Source: Haemonchus contortus
Lineage: Eukaryota; Nematoda; Chromadorea; Rhabditida; Trichostrongylidae
Length of the DNA: 64,000 nucleotides
Reading direction: 5' to 3'
NCBI GenBank assembly: GCA_000469685.2
Contig: LS997565.1
Span: forward strand, 10,360,505-10,424,504
A program made the position numbers and the translations under genes. Positions 31,901 to 43,900 of the stretch are shown piece by piece. The notes under the pieces were generated by a model that worked only from the letters and a program-made list of their open reading frames with translations, did no database searches and was not told the DNA's origin. The first letter of the stretch is position 1; the number at the start of each line of letters is the position of its first letter.

Positions 31901-34900
31901 AATCTTCAGTTGAAAATCACCTTCTTTTCAAATCTGGTTATCGGATTAGTGGCATGCTTTTACAACCCAGGTTACGCCGCAGTGATAGGTAAAAAGTCCC
32001 AGACTTCGAAAGTAAACGAGGTCAATTGTAATAGTGAGAAAATAGTTCTGCAAGTACGATCAAGGATGATTTCGATCGTTACACGATATCCCCTTCGCCT
32101 CTGCTGCGAAAAATTCTTCGCTTTTTCTCACAGGACTCCATTACCATTAGGATCCCCGCACCACACGCTAACTGTAGCAACAGCGGTTCCGCTATTACGT
32201 TAACGAGGTAGAGGGGAAGGGCAAAATTTCAAATTAAATCCCTAGAGTAGCTATCCCCCTGAACACGAGCTCATTTATTTATTTTCAGTATTTCTTCGGT
32301 CAATTAGACGATCAGGAAAGAACAGAGCTGAAATCTGAGCTCAAACTTTATGCGGGCGCTTTTTTCGCCCTAGCGCTGACATTCTGTGTGTACAGGTATC
32401 GTTTTCGATATTCCTCTGGTAATATGAGCTCTATACGGATTTTGCTAGATCTAAAATCTGACCTCATGAAGAAATTTTCGTTTCTAAAACCTCGATATTC
32501 AGCGCATTCGAGTTCTTTCTTACGCGGAAGTTCTACCAGACGCTGCTAGGATTCGCCCCGATTCCTCAGCATGATCCCACGGCTCCAATGCAACCGGCAT
32601 ACAATCCTGAATTTGCCCAAACTCCAGGCAAAATTTATCCTAATTTGTGAATGTTCTTCACAAAAATTAGTTCTATACGACTCGAGCAATGGTGACTGAA
32701 TGATCTCATTTAATTTTACACCGAACGGCAATTGTTGACTAGATAGGCTCTCACAAATTCATTTCGAATCCTAATTGGTTCTTCTTTCCCTCACTCTTCT
32801 ACTTGACTTTATCACAGTCAAGAAGCTGCTCTGGCCATTCCGATTTTTCAATGTTTTCGAGATGAATTTGCTGATTCATTGCGATAGGGGCTTAATTTGA
32901 GAATCCGTTGACTGGTCATAATAAATTATCTACACTTGTAAAAAACCCATCAAGTGATAGTTGATTGTTCTCCAAGTACGAGAAAACTCGGAACTAAGGA
33001 GTAGAGGCAAACGTAATAGCATTTCTTTCGATTACTTACGAAGGTGTATCTTCCCTGATCCAAATAACTTTACTCTTAGCTCCTAGACCATTCCATTATA
33101 CCAACTGATGAGTGCTGCAATCAGCAGCTTCGAATAACGAATGAATAGGCAATTTCTCAAAACTTCCTCTCATAGCATAGCTTTGGTCTCATTCTGTTGA
33201 ATGTTCCCTTCTTTATTTCACACTACAACAGTCGCCTATGATTATTGCCGGTTCTATCCGAAGATCTCATGTCCATTTTTGTTTTGTTTGATTGAATGGG
33301 CACCTATATAAAGTCTTCTCTAATCCACTGTTGCTCAAAACATTATTTGAAGCCTTTCAAAAGTTGAGCAAAACGGGACACAAACAACTTCATCTGACAC
33401 TCGGTATTAACCCGCAGCCTGATATACGGTAATAAACTATTTCTCAAGATGGCATCATGCGCTAGACGGGACGGTACAGCAATCTACAGCCAATTATTAT
33501 AATTGACTGGTAAAGACTGTACCAAGGTGTTTGTCGTTATAACTCACATTTTGCAGCTAACCAATAACTTCATTTTGCACATTTGACTTGGATAATTCAG
33601 AGTTGACTGTTCAACGGCCTATCCCTAATATATTGTAAAACTATCACAGAAAAGGAAAGTGAAAGACAAAAGAACAAGAGGGCAAAACTATTAGAAAAAT
33701 TTACTTTGAAAATGAAAGGTATGGCTTGGAATAGATGAAGAAACTGACCGATATTGATTTCACATGTAGGACCTTCCCATCCTGGTAGACATTTACATTT
33801 GAATCTGCCAAGTTGAGATGGAATGCAATCAGCACCATTGCGGCATGGGTTAGCTGATGAACAAATATCCTCAATTTCTTTACAGTCCGGCCCAGAAAAC
33901 CCGGTTCTAAAATGACAAATTCTACTGTTGCTTTCAACTGCTGGGTTTTTTAGCCAAATTACTGGTCACCTGCATAAACACTTTGTAGTTCCAAGTCCCG
34001 GTAAGTCATGGCAAACGCCGCCATTAGGGCACGACACACCAATACACTCATCCATTCCAAACTGGCATCGGGAACCAGTGAAATCTTAAACATTTCTCAT
34101 GAGCATAACCAACAAAAAAAAACAGTTTCTGAAGGAGAGCCCCCTTTAAACTGGAAACAGCTCCTATGAGCTGCTGATTCCTAGAAATGAACGCTATCCT
34201 AACGTTGAACTAGATCATTCCTGCGTCGTAAGTGGAAAAAAGGAGTTGTGAGCCACTATAGAAGCATGAAAGATCGTCAGGTTGCGAAGATGGTCGGTCT
34301 CGTACAAATATGCCGCTGTAACCCGACCATTGTTGAACATCAGCAACGACCTATCCTTCAATGAGCACCTGCCTCGCTGCTAGGGCTAGACCAACTGTTT
34401 AATCGCGCATAATAATTGCTGCCCTCCCAAGTGCTACCTTTCTAAGCATAAGGTTGGTCACTGTTTCGTGAAAAAGGATAGTTAGTATTTCTTACTTTGC
34501 GGGCAAATGCATCTGAACGTGCCGGCGATCGCCTCACATTTTCCACCATTGAAACAAGGAGATGAGTCACACACTGGCTCGATTGACTCGCACCGTTCAC
34601 CAACGAATCCAGGACGGCATTCACATACTGCGCGATGATCGCGTACAACGCATTCGGCCTGAAAATGAGCAATTAGTATGAAGTTCTAGTATAAGTACTG
34701 AGAAAAGAGCTAAAATACATGGCAGCGTTGTTGATGATGCGATAGAACCCTGAGTAAAAGTAAACCCACAAATATAAGCTATCATTTCTGTTTCCTATAT
34801 TGTGGGAGGCCATGATAAGGATCAATTTCGCGGTAAATAAATCTTATTCCCATTTCCGATAGGCTTTTACAACAAAAAGGAGAAGATGCATGTGTGTAAG

Positions 34901-37900
34901 TAAAAGTACTGCAGCACTAGAGGCCCCACAAGGCATTTTCCTGAATCGAACCCAATAGGCAACCTGAATCTAGCGGGCCGCATGGGTGGTCCCGCTGCCA
35001 TCTGAAAAAAAATAGAAACTTCAAATCAAGTGCCGATGCGTGTCTATAGTCAGTGCACATGCACACATCCCTTCAAAAGATGGATATGTATTACGAAGTC
35101 AATCGATCTGGAAACCGCTGCTTCACCCTCTATCCCCTACCTAATAGGCTTCTGACTATGTAATGAATGTTTCACCAAAATCAAGGGAATACGACCCAGA
35201 TAAAATTATAATGCACAAAACCCACTTTGTTCTCGCATTGTTTCGCCGCACAGTCAACCGCTTCACAGGCTGATTCAGCACTTTGGCCTTCGCTTGATGT
35301 GGCAGTGTGATTTGAGCACTGGATACATCTAAATATGAGCAATTAACAGTTATCATTACATAATTTACAAGAAGGCCTACTGCGCAAAAACCCATCGTTA
35401 GAGAGAAAATTCGAATAAATGTCACGGTATAGAATCATTCGAGATAACCAAAAGGCAAAAAATTGCTCCCCAAATAATATTTAAATAATGGAAATTGATC
35501 GCTCCAAACACACCCCTAAACGATCCCAAAAAAAACTAGAATACTACTCACCGCTGTTGTCCAAGAGCTGGCTGGTAGTGATGCAAAGGACACGGAGAGC
35601 ACGGTTCTAGCCCTGATAGGCTGAAGGTGCCTGGCTGACAAGGCTGCTTGCAATGAGATGGGCCACTGGAACCAAGTCGAGCAGTGTAAGTGCCACTCGG
35701 GCATGCTGTGCACTTCTTGAAACCTCCTGAAAACCGCCTTATTTGCATGGCACCCGTTAAGGAAATTTCGGTTATAAAGAAAGTTAAGGTTGCAAAATTT
35801 ACCAGCCACAGGCGGCCCAGAGAAGGAGTGACGCGGGCACAGTTGGCAAGGAACCAATCCGGTTTGACTGTACATACCATTGCCGCAGATAGCTGTAATA
35901 TATAGTTGTTAAAAAATTCTACTCAAACAGAATAGATCTTTCAAAATGAACAACGAGAAGTGAGCACGCACCTAGACAACTCCTTTGAGAGTGCGCACCC
36001 TGGTACTGAGTGAATGTCCCATCCGGACAGGCCTTGCAAGCCAGTTGCCCGGCTTCATCTTGATACGAACCCAGTGGACATCGAACGCATGTGTTGTTCA
36101 CATTGACCGAGCCGACGGGACAAGGCACTAAAGAAGGGATATCTCAGTCAAGGAAATGCTCTCTGTGCAAGATGACATATCTGATGGTCTAAGTTGAAGT
36201 ACTTAAGAAAATTTACTTTCTAAATGTACTTCCCCCTTTTCACGCCCTGCGCGCTTCTGCAGATTAGTTATCATTGGATCCTATTCGAAGTTCCATGTCT
36301 CTCAATGACTATTCATTTTTCAAAAGTATTCATGAGAGGAAACTCACAGCATTCAGGAAGTTGGTCATCTCCTTGACGCAGCACTTCACCATCGACACAA
36401 CCGAATCCTTGACTTATAGATGACCTGAAATCATATTGATTCACCACGAAAACGTAATAGCATGGAGCAGTGGCCATAACCACTTCGTAGTATACGAACT
36501 GATTCAACAGAAAGAAATCAGCTTGCATAGCTTACTTAGAGGCAGTCAGCTGAGGACAACCGAGGCCTTGGGATGGGATCGACTCTCCGTTTAGTAACAG
36601 AAGGTTGCGTATTGGGGTTGTGGCACCTAAAATCGATTGAGCAGGCCGTAACAATCAAGAGTTTTGAATGAATTCCATTATACAATAAAGTCTGTACTCA
36701 CCAGGTATGCGCAGATCGAATATTGTTCTGAGCGTGAGACCACAAAGATCGTAGAAAACACCTTGCAGTACTGTCGGTAAAATTTGGATGGTATAGTTGC
36801 CATTAACCTTAACTCCGCACGATCCAATCATCAAATAAGGGAACCGGCACAGGAATGAAATCAAGGCAACTCACCATGCCCTTCTGATTCACAAATTCCG
36901 CGTCAAGGAATCTTACAAAGACCTGTACTGAGCTGGAGCACCTTTGACTAAGCACCTCGTCCAGTGGATCAAAGGATGCGGCTGCTAGGGAAGCATAACC
37001 CTAAAACTGAGTGTTGATCGTGACAGCCACTCTCTCTTGCGAACTAAAAAACACTCTCTTATTGTTAGAATGAATTACACGAGACGATGAAAAAAAATCC
37101 ACGTCAACAACATTCGCAATTATACCCTCTAAGAGCCCTAACTAATAAAAAGCTGACTCGAAAGTAACCCCCCCCCCCCTCCCCGCTAAATTCGGCCCAT
37201 CCTTTGGAGTCAGGATTTTCGAATGGCAAATGATAGAATACAGTTAAGGAATGAAATAAATCAAATATGCTACCTTAAGGCAATGTTCTGGGACTGGTGA
37301 CGTGCTCGGATAACTGATATCAACATTCAATTCGTAACGAGCTGGTTCGCGAGCTGAAGAGAATCGCATTATCATCAAACAACATCACAGCGGATTTTAG
37401 CAAGGAACAATGAGGAAAACGCTATCTGTATAGTAGAACTGACAGATTGGTACACATGCTTGAGCGATGCCAGAAGGAGACCAACGGCCTGATTCGCATG
37501 TGAACTCTTTCACTACCTGAAACAGTAGTGTAGTTCAGAACGTGATCATTATATGACCAATCCCAGCGAGTTTAATATAGGTTGAGTAAAAAGTTTTGAT
37601 CGGTTTTTCATTTTCACATCAAAAAGCGACTGCGATTCGGAAAAGCTAGAAATCTCAATTTTGAGTGCCGAGCAATCATCAAAATTTCTATCACGAAGGT
37701 GACGTTCCGGAGCAAGAAATAAATGGTAATCAGACGAGGTGAGACCTGGCGAATAAGGAGAATGGGGCAGTACTTTCTATTCAAGTTCAGCAGTTTTCTG
37801 ACAAAACAATTTTGCAACATGCGGTTGAGCTCTGTCGTGAAAAAGACAAACATTTCTTCGCTGTGGACGCTTCCTTCAAACAACCTCGGCCAAACTCTGA

Positions 37901-40900
37901 AGCTGAGAATTGTAAATCTTGAAGCCATATTTGCGAAGCACTTACAGGAGATGCTTTTGCATAATCCTAAAATTATAGGTTAGGGATCGATCTACCATAA
38001 CCCATTACAGAGCCCTTCCGTGCGGTCCTACGAAGGAATCTAGAAAGGGGTGAAGAGTCGATCAAAACTTTTTTCTCAATAAGGAACGCTGGCTCCATCA
38101 ACGTTTTTCTCGAAAACAGTAATTACCTTCTCCTCGTCCACAAATCTGTACCCTTTTTCACAAGAAATAACGCAGGTCATCACATCTTCCTTTTTCGAGC
38201 ATGTTTTTACAACGTGCTGGGCAGATGACAACGACTCCGGTGAACATGGCTGGGCTAAATTCAACACATTACAATTTTCGAAATACTTTATAGAATAATT
38301 AGTGGTAACTAATGACAAACGCCGAAGCCTTTTTGCGCTGAGCAACTGATACCGAGGCGCCTTAACACATTCTTGGAGATAGTAGAGTTTCAATGATTTT
38401 CTTTGAGTGAGGAATAGGATCTAGTGAGCTTCCTTTTACAGGTAACGCATTTCCTTCCTACAGGAGCTAGTATAAACTGTGGTAGAGTAGAGGGCAGATG
38501 GATATGATGTATGTATGACCATGTGTGAACACACTGGTGGTAGCAGCACTACCTGCATTACCTTGCTAATCAAAATCAACTTTATATACATATACAGATA
38601 GAGATCTAAAATTGCAGTAAATAAGTCCAATCAATAACTCACGCATGTAAGCGACCTGGAACTTGCACTGATTTCGATTTGCCAGCGCATCAGTCGCTGT
38701 CACTTCAACTTCAACGAAGTCACCAGGCTCGAGAACCGCTTCGGCAGGATTGAATACCACCTGTAAACCCATGTAGCTCAAGAAGAAAGCATTGTTTTCA
38801 AGAGATAAATTTACTCATTTAGGAAAGGCCATCAATACCTCAGTGATGTTCGAGATATCCTGAATGACCATCGGTACGGTGGTAATATTGAAAACAGCCC
38901 GCATTTTCGGTTCAAAGGCAGCCAAAGAATAGGAGTCTGGACATTTCATCACAGGTGGTATGGTATCTAAAGCAAAAAAATGTTAGAAGTCTGAAAGATT
39001 AATAATACACTAGCATAAGAATGCTCAGTGTCAATCTACGTTCTGCCCCACGTACTCCACCCTGACCTAGAACCGCAAATGCTTCCAATGGATATCAGGT
39101 TTCCGAGAATACTTGTGAAGTCATTTAGACAGAAGCTTTAATATCCAGTGCGTAAGCTCTATTTCCACTCGAAAACTCGAAATCACGTTGAAGTTACTAC
39201 TCATGATATCAGCAGGTAGAAAAACGATACTCATACACGGTTGATTGCGTACACATTCTAAGGAGATGACCATCACAATTCACCCCATTCCAGTAAAATG
39301 AGAAAATTATCGCTGACCAGGTATTCGAAGCTTCACCACACATTCCGCGGAGTTTCCAGCATCGTCAAATGCCGTATAGACAACGTCAATATCGGAGGTA
39401 ATCAGACGTCCTGATGTGAAACCAGTGGGTTCTACTCGCGTGTAAGCTATCTGAAACTACACAAGCTTATAGCAGTTTAAATTGAAACTATACAGAAAAC
39501 ATGTTGATTCCCTTTAGGACATGCTGCCGACAAATCATTTATTTACCGAACATATTTTTAATTGCCATTTACCCTTCCACTGTTGTCCTCAGCCTTCGGT
39601 TCCTCATAACGCACTGGTTTAATTTGCCCGTTTTCGTCTGTTTCCGCAAATATCGGGTTCAAAGGACAATTCCGGAACGATGGAGGTTCAGCATCCATAC
39701 ACTGTGGTACAGATCCATTCCATCCGACCTGAGAATTGCGGATATACGGTCAAATATAAATAAATAATAAACTAATCAGATTTCAATAAAGACTCATAAT
39801 CGCACAATGCTACATCTGATCAATTACTTTCTCGAGTTTTAGGAAATGGTACACCTTTACCGATCGAAAGAAACCTAGTAAAAACATAGATCGAAACACC
39901 TAACTGGATTTTCTTGAGTTGCAAAATTTTCCAAAACGTACTTGTAGATGTGGCGGGATCTCATGCGAAAGAGTCATCGGAGCCAAACATCCCAACAGAT
40001 CAAAACGAATGCATGGGCTTCCTTCATATTCCGCTACGCCAAGCAGTATGTACCGAGCACGTAGAGGTGGCGTTAACTCGAATTGATGCATCGCATTATG
40101 ATTACCGGACGGTGTTTCGAATTCCTGCAATACATCTCCATGCAGATGAGGACGAATAAACAAAAAGCCATTTATACAGTATTATCTACACGATGATTTA
40201 CATTTAACTGAACAAAAACTGATTTGGAGGCATAAAGGGTACGTTAACTCACAACTGGGTAAGTATCATAGTTCTGGCTGAACTGCGTTTTGTAGAACAG
40301 CTGCATTTTCGTCACATGTCCTCTTAGATAGCCACTACCGGCTACACCAGCCATACGTAGCGTCGTCAAAGGTATAGATTCTGAACAAATGATGTTACTT
40401 GCTCCTCAAGCTGTAAAGGAAGAAACAGAAATGAATAACATGAACGTAGAGTTGGTCGAGCAGAGAAAATAACGAGTGTGAGACAAAATATGCTGGCATT
40501 CATAAAATCAGGAGCACAGATTCATCTTGAGGAGCAATTCAAACAATACGATTTTACCCACCTTTGCAAATCCACACTCAAGAAGATGAATGCATCTTTG
40601 GAACCGCACCATCCAGTTGATGAGAGTCGTGCCTAAAAGTATGCAACTATATCTTATGCACAACAAGTCCTACAACAAAGTTGAGCAGGCAACTTCAGCC
40701 TTTGCCATAACAAACATTCATCAGTACCGAAACTCAGATCAGCTGGCTTCAGATTTCTAACAATGAGACACCTTCTCCTACGCTTATTATTTACACAGCT
40801 TTTCATATTAATTTCAAGTAGTTTCTCATTCAAACTTGGTCCAGGAAGTGAACTCCCCTATTTGCCAAATGTACAGAAAGTCTCATTGAAATGCACTGCG

Positions 40901-43900
40901 TTAGGAGCAAGAATGACATTACTCTGCATTCATTTAAGGGTAACATCTCTAACCCGCTCACGCTCATGATAAGCGCACATGGAGAACTAAATCTTGCAAA
41001 CTTCCGTTTACCTTATGAGGTTCATAACCCCAATTGGTGTTATCAGAATTGTCGGAAAATGCTCCATCTGGAATGAATCCTGACGAAATTCCAACATCTT
41101 CGCTGAGAACACAAGCGGCACCAAGTGCACATTGTATCGACGCCGATGGGAATGGACGATAACCTGTAAGAACTACTATGACTTATCATCACACACAATG
41201 CCAAATAGCTCATAAAATTTTCGGATAACTCGCCTTTTCTATTGCACGAGTACTTGGCTATCGCTCCTTCTTCTACACTCTCTAGTTCAATGGAACCGTC
41301 ATCGGGGAAGCCTGGATCTACGCAGACTGGTCCTGAAAATTTTATCAACTCAAAGAAATCAGCAAGCTGTGGACACTGTTTAGAATTGATCAGACGGGAA
41401 AATATCTGAATTGAATGTACAAAAGTTACCCAACAGAACGAACCTTCACAACGTAAATCTCCAAGATCCCATGATGCGTCAACACCACAACGGACACTCT
41501 TGTCGCCAGCTGACGATTTACCAACCAGTGAGTAAGGCGGGCGGCAGGTGAATGTAAGCGTAGATCCGACCTTTAAAAGAATGGGCACATTTGACTTGAT
41601 GTTTTCCGGAAAGGACAAGTACGGGTTCAAGTCCCGTCCGAGGCTGAAGTTTTGTCCACAAATCGCCAACCTTGTGGGACTTTCGGATCGCGTACTGCGG
41701 CGAAATAACAGCAGTTAACAAAACATCAAGTCAAAACAAGTACTAACATGTAAAGCTTACAGCTTAACGGTTCTGTGCTGATATTGGCCGACCGGCTCAA
41801 CACGTTGTACGTGTGAGTGCTGATAAGCTATGGCATATAAGCCATTAAGAAGGCGAGGGCAAGCGGGGCCTCGTTAGTGTAAGGGACAAGAGCACGGTCC
41901 CCGGAAAGGACAAGTACGGGTTCAAGTCCCGTCCGAGGCTGAAGTTTTGTCCACAAATCGCCAACCTTGTGAGAATGGGCACAGTTAAATTTTCACGTCA
42001 ACCAAGTTTAAGACTTCTTGCGAAGAGTACTACATAGATTTCAACGTATTAAGGTTGAAACATCCTCTTCATTTAAATCTCACCTTGTAGCTCTTATGAT
42101 CGCCTTCATAAATTGCACCAGCAAGAGCAGGAGGAGGTCCACAGTCTACAAATGGACATTCGGCCGCAGGGCCTGAGAGCCAGTACTCCCTGCCGTCAGG
42201 TTGGGGATCGAAAATACATTCTCGAAATGATGCCAGTGGTGAAGTTCGCGCTGAAGTAGCTTTTGACTTGGAAGTGACTTGAAAGCTCTTGACATACACT
42301 GATTTCCAAGATATCTATGGAGGTCATTGAGTAAACTGAAACCAACCAGGTCTATTCTGTTGTGTGCATACTATAGAAACATTTTGACCATAGGCAATGG
42401 TGCTATTTTCCGGTGATACAAACAAACCAACAGCAGAGTTATTCTTCAATCCTTGACATGTGGCAGCTGAAATCGATATTTTCATGATTTTTACACTACA
42501 ACAGAACGAAACGATTCAGGGAACAGAAATCAAGCGATACTCGAAAGTCACCACGAAGACTCTTACGAATCATTTCAACCCGTCAAGAGAGAACGACTTT
42601 TAGATTCGAAATCCAAAAAAGTTGACTTTTGCTCATTATTTAGCTCGACCATGAATGTCCATAAACTAATTACACGAGTTCAGTGAAGTGAAAATTCACG
42701 CAATTTTTTGATACTTCACTATTGCAGAAAGGTCCCGATCAATCGAACCTCGACAGAAATGGAGGCTTGGTTCTGAACACTTTTGACAATGCACTTAAGT
42801 GGGGTATTCAAATATCTCCGAAATTACGTATTTAAAATCACATATTGGGTAAAAACAAAACTAACGGAGACAGAACGGTGTTGTTCCGTTCCAGGAACCG
42901 TCCGCAAGGCACTGTAGGAAGTTAGGTCCCATCATCTAAATACAGTAAAGGAACACCATCTAAACTGAAGATTGAGGAAAAGGAGAAAAATCTATGGTAA
43001 TAAGATGAGCATATACAGCACCTGATAGCCAAAGTCGCACTGGAACTGAACTGACATGGGATAGCTGAACTTCTTCAATGTGCTCAATAGCTTTCCATTT
43101 TCTGGTGAATGAATTTCTGGACATGAACGTGGAATACAGGTCTTGTTGAACCTGCAGAAAAAAGCTCTTATTAATGGATTCTTAGCAACAGCTTCGCATG
43201 CCAATGTTAGATTACTGTTTCTCGCCTGAACCTTAGTAACAGCTTGGGAAGTTAAACTTGCTCTCATTGTTGAACTTCTTGTTAAACTTCTTTATACAGC
43301 ATTTTTTTACAATCATCCAGTGAAATCAAGTGAGTTTGAAGAGGCTCTTCGGCCGAAAAACTCGCTATATGACAGATGGGACCAGATGAAATCCCATTTG
43401 CACAAGATGACTCACTTGATCACGTCCAGTGGGTGCTCACCCGTCTCCCCTTCTTTCAACTCAACTCCACCTTGTCCATTTACAGTGAACAAATCGTAGC
43501 CTTCACGACAGGCACACTGAAAAAAAATTATTGGGTTGTCTTAACAACAATAAAAAAATTACTGAAAAAAAAACAAAAGAATATGAAACCAAATGTCCCT
43601 ATCGTGAAGGCAAGAATCCAAATGCTCCAGTGATCGGAACATAGCCCCCAAATAAAAACAGCTTTTCGAGATGACAAAAAATTACACGATTTTATGAGAA
43701 GCATACCTTGTATGAACCCTGCTTATTGACACAGATTTGGTCGCAATGACCATTATCCTTCATACACTCGTTAATGTCAACACAGGATGATTTCTGGCAG
43801 CCGAGGAGTTCAATCTGAATGGTTGTGGGGATTGATTTAAATAACATCCTATCATCTTCATCCATTTGAAAAGTTATGTTTTTTAAAGCCAAGTTCTTCC

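Larger units (their letters stand above)
20496..33748. other. 13.25-kb intron of the large gene hosting a nested gene and repeats
   Basis: The intron separates exons 51 and 52, which encode neighbouring halves of an EGF pair. It contains a plus-strand four-TM gene (27303-32650), one MITE copy (24437-24656), a 0.6-kb foldback element (28070-28680) and unexplained ORFs at 20.69-21.34 kb (minus) and 22644-23138 (plus, 164 codons, hydrophobic C-terminus). The remainder shows nothing I can support as a feature. Confidence 0.8.
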
